The position numbers were made by a program, and so were the translations under genes. The notes beneath the pieces were generated by a model. The model saw nothing but the letters and a program-made list of their open reading frames with translations. It was not told where the DNA came from and made no database searches. From Knufia peltigerae (taxonomy: Eukaryota; Ascomycota; Eurotiomycetes; Chaetothyriales; Trichomeriaceae), in contig JAPDRN010000068.1 of assembly GCA_030247855.1 (NCBI GenBank), forward strand, positions 1-64,000: DNA of 64,000 nucleotides. Direction: 5' to 3'. Positions 43,011 to 54,706 of this stretch are shown here, one piece after another (position 1 is the first letter of the stretch; every line of letters starts with the position of its first letter).

Positions 43011-43607
43011 TCACGTTCCAAGGCTCAAGCGGTCGAGACTGCGTACTCTTTTCCCAGTCCCGCCTGTTACCAAGCCTAACTTATAAAATGTTTCTTCACC
43101 ACCTGCACTCCGACCTCCAATGTACCATTTGTCAGGCCCCAGGGCATCAATAAAACCCCCAGATGAATTTGAGCTGTCACTTCCCCGTCTTTGCCTCCCC
43201 CGTGTCATTGGGGTCGACGTACCTGGCGGCGACATTGACAGGTTCGGATTGGTATGAGAATGCGAATGGGGTCCGGCGGGCGAGCTTGGTCCTGGTGATC
43301 TGGACAAAGGAGGAGCATATCGATGCGAGCTCGTGTTCGATGAGAATGGTAGTGGAGAGGGAGAACCTGGTTTGGCTTGCGATGGTTGTTGAGAGAGTGT
43401 CGATGTATCGACCGAGGATTTGGTTGAGATGGTCCTAGCATTCGACGCGGTCACTGTCGCGTTCGTGGTCGATACATGTGGGGTGGCCACGAGGGTGCCT
43501 TGCAATACTGTATCGTATGTTGAACTTGACTTGGCTTGAAAGGTGGGATTGGTTCGGGCGCGGAATGCAGAGAAGAAGTTGGCGAAGAAGGGTCTGTTGG
43601 TAGGCAT
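43011..43607 (-). CDS. Ser/Pro-rich protein with a conserved-looking C-terminal block
   Basis: A single exon of 198 residues (MPTNRPFFANFFSAFRARTN). Residues ~25-145 are Ser/Thr/Pro-rich and low in hydrophobics, hence probably disordered. The C-terminus (SNSSGGFIDALGPDKWYIGG, then a Gly/Glu-rich turn, FYKLGLV and RVRSLDRLSLGT) is much more ordered in character. It resembles a block I recall in short fungal proteins of unknown function. No catalytic motif, signal peptide or membrane span. The RRGSDSS and RSLDRLSL segments look like basophilic kinase sites. Function unknown; expression is plausible because the conserved-looking tail is intact. Confidence 0.65.
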   Translation of the reverse strand: MPTNRPFFANFFSAFRARTNPTFQAKSSSTYDTVLQGTLVATPHVSTTNATVTASNARTISTKSSVDTSTLSQQPSQAKPGSPSPLPFSSNTSSHRYAPPLSRSPGPSSPAGPHSHSHTNPNLSMSPPGTSTPMTRGRQRRGSDSSNSSGGFIDALGPDKWYIGGRSAGGEETFYKLGLVTGGTGKRVRSLDRLSLGT

Positions 43608-44658
43608 CGCGTCGCCCTCTATGCTCCGAAAGCAAGAGAATAAAGGATCGGAGTAATCGACTTCTCAGTTGTGAGCGTACTTCGAGGACGCTGCGAGGGG
43701 CTAGTAGGGTCCCGTACTCGTAGTACTACTTAAGAGACGACGAAGCCGCTCTCTTCCGTGTGTCCTCCACCTATTACCCTATTGTGTGTCTCCCCGCAAA
43801 AAAGGCATGCGTGGTCAAGAATGAGTTGGTGAATGAGGGAAACCAGTCAGCCACTAGAATTCTGTGCGAGTTGTGCTAATATGCTTGCTCAGCTGCATGC
43901 AGGAGGATTGATCGCCGAGATGTGACTTGAGAGAGATCCCGAGATGGATGGATATCGGAAGACAGAAGTGGAATAAGGGTCTCCGGAAGGGATGCGGCGA
44001 GGTAGTCAGTGAGTGAGGATGCGGTCGCTGTTGTCGTCAATAGTTTGCACATTCAAGAGAAGGCTGCTGAGATGACAATAGAGTTCATTTCGTCAAAGAG
44101 GAGTTTCTTTTCATACTTCGTCACTGCCTGTCGGGCCATGATGGAAGAAACCGGGCGTTTTGAACCGAGCGAAAGAGGTTGGCTGACATGAGCGCAGCCC
44201 GCGCATAGATCTGAGCCCGCAGGCCCACGTTTGCGCCTCAACCGAACGAGCCAATCAATGTTGTGATAAATGCTCTCTCGGTGGTGTCTCGGATGGGGTA
44301 GCACTCGTACTGGCTCAGCGATTCTTGTTAATGTGAAAGCATCAAAGGGCAACGATTGAATAACAGTCACTCATAGATTTGCTATCTGGTGTGGCTACTC
44401 GTGCCTCTCAAATCTCGTGACCTTTCTGACCTTTCTGCGATTTTCGTTACAACTACAGCAATTTGTTCGAGAAGCAATTCTCACACGAGTAATGCAGTCT
44501 CCATTGGCCGAGAATCGTTCTCCCATATCCATACAACAATACCATATTCTCTCATCATCAGACCTCGTCACTGCCAGCTTGATCTCGTCCTCAAAGTCTC
44601 CATTGTGTACTCCATCACCAGATTGCCATTCTCTGCAACTCCGCTGCATCGGCCGTCT
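43608..44658. other. Intergenic region
   Basis: 1.05 kb between tandem minus-strand genes. It includes the promoter of the Ser/Pro-rich gene. Plus-strand frames at 44389..44784 overlap the GNAT gene antisense and are not called. Confidence 0.55.
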
Positions 44659-45747
44659 CTAGTCGTCATCGTCGTGAGTAAATTCGAGAATCTGTCTAGG
44701 TCAGTGATTGCCAATCAAGTCGCCATGAAGCAGCACGCCTTACCATGTTATTCCACCCGGTACCGCAGGATGTCACTGTGCTAGGGCCCATGTTCTCGAA
44801 TCCAAGGCTGGTGTAGAACGGAATGAGATGGTCATGGGCAAGCAAGGCAATTCTTTCCGCACATCGGGAGTCCTTCATCCGTTGAATATACGACTTCATC
44901 AAAACCGTTCCAAGTCCCATCTTTTGAAACTCGGGAGCAACGGCTAAAGAGTGCAAGCAAATCGTGCCTCCAGTTTCTTGATGGCCTTCGGGTTCCCCTT
45001 CAGTGCTCGTCGGAAGCGAAGACCTCCTTGTTCTCCAATTGGATGGAACTTTCATGGACGCCTCAGTCACGCACGGCGCTGGGCTCCGGGTCGAGACAAT
45101 ATGTGCCATCAATTTCCTCTTTGCAGGGGTGGAGGAATCTTCCACTTCCGCTTTGGTAGGCTGAGTGAATAAGCCGAGACTCAGCTCTGGACATCGGGTG
45201 AGCCGATAGTGAAACTAGAATACCCGGGTTAGTCTGACAGTTGTGGTTTCCGGTGGCCGGAAGTTGACAATGGGCCCGGAAGGGACGTTGATGGTGTTAC
45301 AAAACTGACCTTTTCTCGACTCGCTCTCTCCTCTGGAGGAAACACCGACTCTTCGACAGAAAAGCATTCATCAGCATTGGCAACTGACAATGCCTGATTT
45401 TCAGGATGAAGATGGTCCCATTCGTGCGAAGAGCCACGACGGCGTGCGCCCAAGCGTCCGGTGAGCATACTTAGCAACGGATGATTTGCCATGGCATCGT
45501 GCTCATCCTCAGAGTCGTCGTCCTGGTCGTCAACGGCGTCGTCGGGATCTTCTAAATTATTTGTGAATCGCTGAAGTTCATGGGGCGCAGTTGATGAATG
45601 TGTGGCATCATCCGCCTCACTATCTGGCATATCGACGTCGGCGTGATGAATGTCGATAAAGCCATCTTCTTCCTGCACAGATTGATCTTTTTGGAGATCC
45701 ATCTTGGCAGGGTTCTCTGCCTGATTTGAGGTTGCTGATTGGTTCAT
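44659..45747 (-). CDS. GNAT acetyltransferase, arylalkylamine N-acetyltransferase-like
   Basis: Three exons, 45310..45747, 44744..45214 and 44659..44691, give 313 residues. The first ~115 residues are an acidic, disordered extension (for example DDAVDDQDDDSEDEHDAM). The GNAT core begins near CFSVEESVFPPEERASREKF and continues HYRLTRCPELSLGLF. The acetyl-CoA loop is SLAVAPEFQKMGLGTVLMKS (Q/RxxGxG/A as QKMGLG). It ends with IPFYTSLGFENMGPSTV and GTGWNNM, the AANAT-like end. Enzymes of this type acetylate amines such as serotonin-like compounds or polyamines; the substrate here is unknown. The final exon encodes only ILEFTHDDDD, and its 52-nt intron has a CTGAC branch point. The acidic N-terminal arm is longer than in typical AANATs. 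Confidence 0.82.
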
Positions 45748-47022
45748 TTTGGGCCGTTCCTCGGCGAACTTCTCGACTGGCTTGTACAAGGTGGTGAACT
45801 GGCGGCTTGTGTGCGGTGTGGCCTGCAGGAGCTGCAAGAGAGCGGTTGCAATGAAAGAGGATTGGCTCCTGTCAAATATTCCTGGTATGTGCCCGATCCT
45901 GGTCTCTCGGGATTTGAGGGCCTGAGGAAAGTGTGTGAGGCGAAATAACGGTATGTGAAAATTTCAGTAGTAGCGAGTTTCATGCAGGAACCATGAGAAC
46001 AAGGCTTTGTCGCCGGAGAAGGATTGAATGGCCAATAGACGAAAGGGTAGTGGTACAATCAGCAGTGTGAATACCGAAGGTTGTGATCGTTTGAATGACA
46101 ATATAATGTCTTGAGCTTTAATCGTAGAATCTGAGATGATAGCATGGGGCACGCGACAAAGCGCCTAGAGATTTTTTAATGGACAGATCAAAGCAAAGTG
46201 TTGGAGCCATTTGGCAGTGGGCAATAGGCATTATTGGGCGTTGGGCATGCATCAGGTAAGTTTCGTGGGGTTTACGGAGTACGATTTTCATTTACAGTAC
46301 CTGAAAATTCACATGTCGCCATCGACTTAACTCTCAGACATGCAACTGAGGTGATATGGAACCTTCAACAGTTGAAAGAATGGGAATGATCAGCACAGTG
46401 AGGAAACTCCAAGACGATTCCGAAATCACTATCTAGATTCATCGTCCTCCTACTCGTGCTTGTAGCCAGACTATCAATTTATTTGTACGGAGTACCTGCA
46501 AGACAAGATCACAGATAAACATCAACTGACCTTTGGACTGCAGTGGCAGTCGATCCCACACTCGCCCCGCCATCAGTTCGTTTACTTGTACCCTTTCGCG
46601 AGCGTGTTGTCAACCGCAAAAAGCCCCCCAATCGCTCTATTTATGCTTAAAATTTGGGCTGATCGTGCTCTCCATATTTAACAGCTTAAGTGGCCATTTA
46701 GGTAAGGAGTCCGCAGCCCTAATCAGGCGGGATTGTGCGGCGAAGTTGGCGTCATTGTCGCCGTGCCTGAGCGTTCGCGTTTCCACCGCCATCCATTCAC
46801 TTTCGTGATGAGAAATCAATGCCTTCGTTTCTGCTTGAAGAAAGTCTCATTATTTTCCTTTGAACGCATTACCAACTGTAGTACAGCGACAATTACATCT
46901 CTCTCTTCCATTTCCCAGCCTTGACACCGCCTGCAAACCTTGAAAAGCCTAGTTGCTTGGTTTCCCTTCCAGTACTGATACACCTGGCGAACTCGCGGCC
47001 TGCGTACCGGCAATAGAGCAAG
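45748..47022. other. Divergent intergenic region, GNAT and DDI1
   Basis: 1.3 kb. Two TACGGAGTA motifs lie at 46273..46281 and 46486..46494. CT-rich DNA before 46930 may be the DDI1 promoter and leader. No gene is supported. Confidence 0.55.
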
Positions 47023-48424
47023 ATGTATAATGGCATAGCAGTGGTCAATATAGACATCACTAACAGCATTACAGGCGTATATCGATATCGATCATCACCT
47101 CCGATGTTGACCTACAATCCGATTTCCTCAATCTGGACGTGAGTCCTGATATGAGCCTCAATGATATCAAGGCTTTCGTCGAAGCCGAGATCAATATTCC
47201 TCCCATAGCGCAACACTTCCTTCACGATGGTCGACCGGTCACAGATACCTCTATCAGTCTGGCGCAGATGAATATACACGAAGGAGATGTAGTGGCATTG
47301 GCAGTTCAGACGAGACAAAGAAGAAGACCGGCCACCGAAAATACCATGGGTCAGCCCGCCCAGAGAGTGCGAAGTGGCAACGACCCCGAACAGCTGAGAC
47401 TACGTATCTTGGGCGACTCACACATGCTGGCAGAATGTCAAAGACAAGATCCTGAACTCGCCGCGGCATGCTCAGACCGACAAAAGTTCCACGATCTTTG
47501 GAGTGCAAGACAGAGACAGTATGAGCAAGCCCAACGGGAAAAGGAGCAACAGATTGCTTTGCTAGAAGCTGATCCGTTCAATGTCGAAGCCCAGCAGAAG
47601 ATTGAAGAAATGATTCGACAGGAGCGTGTCGCGGAGAATCTACAGAAAGCCATGGAAGAAAACCCAGAGTGTAAGATAACCCTACCTTGATCGCCATCAA
47701 GGCTAACCGTCCTGTAGCTTTTGGCAGAGTCACGATGCTGTACATCGATGTCACCGTCAACAACGTTCCTATTAAGGCATTCGTCGATTCCGGCGCCCAG
47801 ACAACCATAATGTCTCCACAGGCTGCAGAACGGTGCGGGATCCTACGACTAATTGACAAGAGATATGGCGGAATAGCCAGAGGAGTCGGTACAGCGACGA
47901 TTCTAGGACGTGTACATTCCGCCGATATTCAAATCGGCCAGTACAACCTCGCCAGCAGCTTCACCGTCATGGAGGGTAAGGACGTGGATTTACTGCTAGG
48001 ACTCGACATGCTCAAGCGCCATCAAATGTGCATTGACCTCCAGAAAAACTGTCTCCGGGTACAGGAAGACGAGATTCCATTCCTACCCGAAAGCGACATT
48101 CCCAAGATGATGGAGGAAATCCTCGAGAACGAACCCAAAGTGGCAGGCCCGGATGGATCAACGATAGGGGCTACGACTGGCACAGTTGAGCCACACACCG
48201 AAACGCCAACCAACTCCAAATCGACTGCTGGGCCAAGTGGCACTTCCGCACAACCGTCCTCGTCACAATCTGCTGCAGCAGCTGGTAATTTTGGCCAGTC
48301 GCAGCCAATAACTCCAGAGTCCGTCGCGAAGATCACAGAGCTGGGCTTCTCGCGAGAGGAAGCCATTGCTGCGTTGACACAAGTTGACGGCAACGTGGAA
48401 TTGGCAATTGGACTTCTTATATGA
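47023..48424 (+). CDS. DDI1: DDI1 ubiquitin-like/retroviral-protease-like/UBA shuttle protein
   Basis: Modelled exons are 47023..47024, 47075..47670 and 47718..48424, giving 434 residues. The start codon is split: AT ends exon 1 and G opens exon 2. It is interrupted by a 50-nt intron with donor GTATAA, CTAAC and ACAG. Only this splice gives the expected UBL start, M-RISISIITSDVDLQSDF. The UBL spans ~1-75 (SLNDIKAFVEAEINIPPIAQ). The helical linker is followed by the aspartyl-protease domain (FGRVTMLYIDVTVNNVPIKA, catalytic Asp223 in FVDSGAQTTIMS, LLLGLDMLKRHQ). The UBA is C-terminal (VAKITELGFSREEAIAALTQ). DDI1 shuttles or cleaves ubiquitinated clients at the proteasome. All domains look intact. 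Confidence 0.9.
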
Positions 48425-49763
48425 TCCTCAGAAGCTTGCAACAGGACCATGTGCAGGATGACAAGGCTTCGTCCACGAAATTGCATTTGGTAGTAAGAAA
48501 CAGATCTGCAGGGACGTCTGGCAGCATATGCCAACCGAGTACCGTGCTTACATCATGGCACGTAAAAGCAATTAGTAGATGTCATCGTTCCTCGACGATT
48601 TTAATATTGATATGCCATGAATGGTAGAGAATACCGATACAGTAGTGGTGTTTTCGCAGAATTGACGTCCACCACCATTGACTCTGCCTACTCCGGAGTC
48701 TGTAGGTTAGCGAGATCTTCGGAAAGATACTGCCAGAACATCCGTCACTTAGGTACCTCCGTAGGGCCTATGAGCCTCTGGCGCGTCCTAAAAATGAGCT
48801 ACTGTAAGGTGAAGCGTATCACTAAAGTTTAGCGGTTGGATGAGGCCAGTGCGGCAATGCCTGCGCTGCCTCTCAGCGCCAAGCTTCGCTCCACCTGCGT
48901 CTCTGGGACCTGAACTGCAGCCGCAGTCAATCGGATGCGCAGTGCAACATTGAGACATCGCTGTTTATCACATTCAAAGCCTTGACAGACACCGACTCCT
49001 GCTTCTCAAGAGAAGTCGTTCTACAGGCAAGGGCTCGCCCGGAGAGTCAGAGCTGCGACATGAACCGACAAGGTTGGTTTGCCTTCCTCCCCTTCTCCCC
49101 AGCCCTGGTCAACACATCCATCACAGCAACTCGTGTTGGACTGTTTTTGCATGCGCATGGTGAAGCAAGCGATCTGGAGGACCTCACGATCACGAAACGA
49201 CTCTCGGCGGCCGAAATAATGCGAGTACAAGATTGCGGAACTTTCTGAGAGGTGGAGGGCTCCTTTCTTCTCGAGCACACGCTGGGCAGAAGCGACGTAA
49301 CAATTGCGACGATTGACTGCACGAGCCCCCAGGCTCTCAGACAATACTCGAATGCTTGATCCTGACTTTCGGTCTCCGTTACTTTTCGCCGATACAGTTT
49401 AGAAGGAGGCATTCATATTGGTCCGCGGGCGCTGAACAAATGATCAACGCATCTGAGATGTCACTTCAAAGGAGAGCAGGTTGAGTCTGTGATAAGAATG
49501 ATCTCAATTGACACGCTGCCCTCTTAAGAAGCCACTCATGGACGCCGGTCTTTGAGTCTGCTATTCAGAAGTGCAACATAGCGTTTACCTCAACCCTTAT
49601 CGACAATCGAATTGCGAATGATCTGGATTCTCCATATCGCAGGCTGCCCACATGGAACTACTATTCTTACACCTCACCAAATGTGTTGTTTCTTCGATGT
49701 AGATGTGCAAAGGCTGATACAAGTTTTATAGGGCAAGCACGACCACCATCAGCTACCAATAAC
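48425..49763. other. Intergenic region between DDI1 and NOT2
   Basis: 1.3 kb with no supported gene. An ATG-initiated minus frame of 121 codons (49047..49412) and an overlapping plus frame lack recognisable domains. One or both may be chance. Confidence 0.5.
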
Positions 49764-51328
49764 ATGAATCAACAACAAAGAAGTACGACCAATCCGAGGA
49801 TGGTTACCAACAAGCCTGGTTTGTTTAATAGGAAATTTGAGTAGGGAACAGGGCCTAACTCTGCTAGGTGCATGGGCTCAACAAGGCCTCCCAAGTGCGC
49901 CAGGTGCTTCTCAACCATCACGAGAGACCGTTGCTCCAGACAATTGGGCCCAAGCCATGGGTTCTAGGTCCAGCGGTCCTCTCGATCTCTCCGCTTCATC
50001 GTAAGTGTTACTGGTCTGGGTATCTGCTCGTACTTCGGCTGCTTATGCTGTTCCAGATTTCCTAGCCTCAATAACAGTGGTCTTCAATCCCAGAGTCATA
50101 CGGTTGGCTCTAGTGCATGGCAGACTGGCCCTCCGCAAAATGAACAAGGACAGAGACAGCAGCTGAATTCATCTCGAAATCAGATATCCTCACGGCAACA
50201 GCAGCAACAGCCGACTGGTGGACGCGAAGGATTTTATCCCACGGATACCTATTCACGGAATGCCCCCATGGAGTATTCCACTGAACAGCCTTCGCAACCA
50301 GCGAGACGGCCAAATCCAGCACCCAGTGGTCCACCGGGCCTCGTGCAACGACCGAATCAGCTAAACGATACTTCGTCAAACGATCCTAGTAGAGTGACAT
50401 CGCCTTCAGGCCAGGCACAGATATGTATGTTGGCTATAGAGGCCCTATGATCGTCTCATCATGCTGACTGACGTATCCAGCACGTTCACCCATGTCGCAA
50501 GGACTGAGTTCCGTGATAGGCCAAGACCGATTTCTTGGACAGGACACCAGACCACAAGGCAAAGAGTTCCAGGAATCGCCCTCACAATCGATGGGACTGC
50601 AAGCGGGAAGTATGTTTGGGGATCGAGAACCAGGATCTCAACCAGAGCAATCCGCTGAATCATTATTCGCTGGCATGAGTGATAGAGACAGGTTTGGCAT
50701 GAAAGGGTACATTGCCGAACAAGACAATGCAACTCCAGCATCCCGAAGCCTCATGCGAGGACTGGATCTGTCGACACTCGGGATAAACATGAGCTCTGAG
50801 GGACCATTATTGCCATCATATCCTGGGCCGTGGGCTGATCACAACGCCCAGCCTCTGCGACCACTCGATTCCGGATATACTATTCCGGATTGCTATACGG
50901 TCAAAAAGATTGCGCCTCTATCTAGCCGCATCAACGGTTTCATGGATGAGACTCTGTTCTTCATTTTCTACACAATGCCTCGGGATTACACCCAGATGCT
51001 GGTGGCTCAGGAACTAGTGGCTCGCAAATGGCGGTATCACATGAGAGAAAAACAATGGCTGACCCGTGACGAGGCGTCCCCAAGTCCAGTCCTGTTAGAA
51101 GACAAGATGAGCGAGCAAGGCTACTACATCTGGTGGGACACCAAACTATGGAAGAAGGTCCGACGGATCTATACCCTGAGGTATGAGGATTTGGAGGAGC
51201 AACCGAGTATGGGCAATCGAACAATCCATGCTGGAGCTATGGGAGCCATGGCAGGAGGCATGGGAGTTGGTAATTTCAATGCTGTACCCAGCCTTGAGAG
51301 AATGGCCGCCAGCGGAAGAGGTTTTTGA
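49764..51328 (+). CDS. NOT2: CCR4-NOT complex subunit NOT2 (CNOT2/Cdc36)
   Basis: Four exons (49764..49818, 49868..50000, 50057..50424, 50481..51328) splice in phase to 467 residues. Introns are 49-56 nt. The N-terminal two thirds is Gln/Ser/Pro-rich and disordered, with the short motif SFPSLNNS and the conserved GLDLSTLGINMSSEGPLLPS just before the NOT box. The C-terminal NOT2/3/5 box includes YTVKKIAPLSSRINGFMDET, LFFIFYTMPRDYTQMLVAQE and RKWRYHMREKQWLTRD. It ends in YYIWWDTKLWKKVRRIYTL and YEDLEEQP. NOT2 pairs with NOT3/5 to scaffold deadenylation and transcription control in nucleus and cytoplasm. The last 40 residues are Gly/Met-rich (AGAMGAMAGGMGVG), as in other filamentous fungi. Confidence 0.93.
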
Positions 51329-52437
51329 ATTTGGTGGTGTTGCTGCTCCCTGCGATCGAACGGTTGCCTCCACAAAGTTCGACCTCGCCTGGGGGATGAA
51401 TTGTCGTTGTAATCATAGGATCTGCTCGCAGACAGCTGTATGCAAGAAACATGATCCATTCTTAAATACATTTTCTCCTAATCTGTAGTCGGTCAACCTG
51501 GACTATGAGTCTGGAGGAACGCCTTAATGGATGAGACTATAATGGCTGCTATATAGTACTTTAACACAAGGAATTAAAAAACAAAAACGAAGCCTGTTGA
51601 TAGGAAGAATTGCTTTTGTTTTCCCTAGGTTAAAAGGAAACCGCGTTTTGTTTTGGTTTGTAGAAGAGAATATGAGGCGACTTGTTTTTATTTTCCGGGC
51701 AAGGGGGGGCTGAAGAAGGGGAGAGGAGAGAGGTTTTTATTTTGCGAGCCTGGGTATTTTGAACCCAGCCTTTTTGTCCTGCTCGCCTAGTGAATGGTCG
51801 TCCACCACATGATCATATGATTTTGGACTGAGCCATCACTGAGGGGCCTTGGTGATTGTGATGAAAACATTCACTAATTTAATTGATAGTGATTCTTTCC
51901 AGGTGCTCCTACGGGTTTAGTACCGCAGCCTTGTCGACCCGGGTTTTTTATGTCACGTGCGCGGCTGTGTTGGAGATTCTCTATGTACTCGTATCCCACG
52001 GTCTCTTAGTACCGGATGTTTCCACCTCAACCGTCCCATCATCATGGAGGGTCAATACTCCGAAGCCTCACTCTCGAACTTGTCATGCTAGCATGGCTTG
52101 TGTCCTTTTCTTCATGTCATAATCATTGTAATAGACCATCCATTCATTCCGTTCACAAGGTGTTCGAGGACTCGGTCGCATTGTCTTTTACGCGGACTGA
52201 ATCGCAACATCAGCATATTTTCCAACTTCGACAACACAATTTCACCCACAACTCGTTGGTCACGCTTCATCATTCCCTGTCAAACCCCACGAGGAAACCC
52301 TCAAAGGTTTTCAAGTGATCATTCCGTGAGCCAGTGTTTTCAGAGTAACACCAGACATCAAAGCAGTCAGGGCCCAGACTAACGTGGCACTGAGTGCCGG
52401 GAAGTTGCTACATCAAGTAGCGCCTGGCGAAACGGTC
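51329..52437. other. Intergenic region between NOT2 and the NYN-like gene
   Basis: 1.1 kb. T-rich around 51560..51780. A nested hairpin (outer GCGAGC/GCTCGC at 51744..51749 and 51781..51786, inner CTGGGT/ACCCAG) lies about 420 bp beyond the NOT2 stop. Plus-strand frames near 51883..52382 are low-complexity and uncalled. Confidence 0.55.
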
Positions 52438-53994
52438 ATGTCTATCTCATCTTGGTTCTTTCCCTCTAGCAAAAGCTCAAAGTCAAATCCGATCAAACGG
52501 GATGCACCATCTGATCAGGCAGCAGCACGACCGTCGACCGATGATAGTTTGGATTTCGAGACTATCGCCGAAGAGGTCGAAACGCTTCAACGCGAACTAG
52601 CTTATACTCGTGACTTGTGCGAGAAAGCAAATTCACAATTCGAGAAATACCGTGTTGACATCTCGTATCTCAAATCGGACCTGGCCACTGAGCGATCTTC
52701 AAATGTGATTCTGAAAGAACTACTGACGCACGAGAGAAATAATGGTCATGCCCTCAAAGCTCAGATGAACGCGCAAATACAGGAGTTGAAGAGACAGAGA
52801 TTGTTGATGATTCAAATGCAAGCGAGAATTGACAGTGACGCTGCTTCATTGTCACTCATCACACGACATGCTAAAGCCCTGGAGACGAGATATGCTGAAA
52901 CCCAGTTTGACCTCGAATATTTACAGTGCGTTACGGATGCAGAAAGGTTGGGGCAATCGCCAACAGTTCAAAACACCGACTCTCCCCTCCCCGCACAACC
53001 GTTTGTCGTTGTTTTGATTGATGGGGATGCTTACATGGTAAGTTGGTAGCGGAACAGCTCTGCACTATCCTGCTGACGCCGGGGCTCTATATAGTGGTCG
53101 CATGATATTTTCCACAACGACAATCGTATCATCGGAGGAGCTCGGGTCGAACCAGGCGGCCTTGCGGCAACACGTATCAAGAATGAGGTCACCAAGTATA
53201 TCATGGAGCAGGATTCAAACATTCCTGCAACGGCCAAGATCATAACGAGAGTGTTTTGTAATTTTGGCACGGCAGAAGGTCGAATGATAAGACGACAGAA
53301 GGCTAGGGGTACTGCTGTCGGTTTGAGAGATTTCGCCGTCCAGTTCACGGAAAGACTGCCGTTATTTGACTTTTTCGACTCCGGTCGGGGCAAAGAACGG
53401 GCAGACGACAAGATCAGAGGTATGATCTGCCCAACCAACAAACGAACCAGCGTGGGATCAAAGAAAGGAGCAAGCTGACTCTCGTTTTCTAATTTTGCAG
53501 AAAACTTCCATCTCTTCTTGTCCACTCCGAACTGTCACGCCATTTTCATCGCAGCGTGTACCGACAACGGCTTCGTCAGGATGTTGGAACAATACGCCGA
53601 TCATCCTTTCGCCAGACAAAAGATTGTTCTGGTTTCTCCTGGTTACATTGCGTCCGAATTCCAGAAATACAACTTCAAATCGGTGACGTGGCCGAGCGTG
53701 TTCAGTGTCGCGACTATGCCACAACAAATGGCAATGAAGCTCGGTTTGGCGGTTCGAAGGGAGATGGTTCAGAAAATACGTGCACACCGAGCCTTTTCTG
53801 TGAGTGCCCTCCAGGCCGAACCGGAACTCGACTATCGAGACTTACTGCTTGCCATGTTGCCGAGTTGGAACATCAACGAGGCCATGGGTAAAGCTCCTCA
53901 GGGTGTTGGGTTGAGGATGAAGGAAAAGTACACATTTGAGTGGAGGATCCACGAAAGTCCTGTCAATGGCATGCTGAACGACGATGTTGACTGA
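52438..53994 (+). CDS. Coiled-coil protein with NYN-like (DUF7923-type) domain
   Basis: Three exons, 52438..53037, 53095..53419 and 53501..53994, encode 472 residues. The N-terminal 55 residues are polar. A coiled coil covers ~55-165 (FETIAEEVETLQRELAYTRD, LLTHERNNGHALKAQMNAQI). The C-terminal half starts with FVVVLIDGDAYMWSHDIF. It contains GGLAATRIKNEVTKYIMEQD, a central STPNCHAIFIAACTDNGFVR and a closing KIVLVSPGYIASEFQKYNFK. These fit a PIN/NYN-like Rossmann fold with an N-terminal Asp. In many fungi this domain precedes tandem CCCH zinc fingers; none is present here. An RNA-linked or nuclease role is inferred from the fold only. The upstream GTG-initiated extension is not used. Confidence 0.78.
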
Positions 53995-54706
53995 ATGGGG
54001 TTATCTTGGGATGCAACAGTAAACAGATAGAAGGATGGCTCACAGCCACTACTCTCAGGTACTGCGATGACTATTTGATGATTGACGAAACAGACGAAAA
54101 GGAGTATTGATGGAATGAATTCATGCATATGGTGGGAGATCTCATCAACATTTGATATTGACGCCTGCGATAAAGGATCGTGATAAATAGAACAAGATTC
54201 GGGAGGAATCCATTCTCAGATGGACTCTCCGGCCTTTTTGGTGCCCGGCGTTTCTGTGAGATTCATCGGCTTTGATCTTGAATTTGGTCTTCTACATTCA
54301 TGAACTGTACATCTCTTACGATATCATGGTCCGCCTCCGTACATCGTATTGACGGGGCTGCCTTGGAGAAAGTGCTTATCGCAAGGCTGTGGGCGTTGAT
54401 GTCCGACGGCGATATTTCGTACGATGATGTTCATTTCTTATCAACAAACTCCTCCTCCCCGTCGTGGACACTCATTCTCGTACAGAACAGATATAGGAGG
54501 AAGTGATATTTCGACTTTTTGACTTTGAAAAAACCATACATATTAATATATTCTTCTCGAGATATTATTTGTATTGGGAAAAAAAACCAGTAAAATACTC
54601 CCTTGTGAATCCACAACCTACTACGAATACGAGAAGTTGAGAACCGGTCGATTTGAGCTACCGCAGCCAATACCCTTTTTCCCTTTTCCCTTTTCTTTGA
54701 AAAAAG
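53995..54706. other. Intergenic region
   Basis: 712 bp between tandem plus-strand genes. The leader of the next gene contains a CCCTTTTTCCC-type pyrimidine repeat at 54670..54695. No gene is supported. Confidence 0.6.

Noticed and set aside
49047..49412. A 121-codon minus-strand frame between DDI1 and NOT2
   Set aside because: Begins with ATG, but no recognisable fold, and the opposite strand is equally open.
51744..51786. Nested hairpin GCGAGC/GCTCGC considered as an RNA gene
   Set aside because: Stems are 6 bp each with a pyrimidine-rich bulge; too weak and without other RNA features. Noted only in the gap entry.
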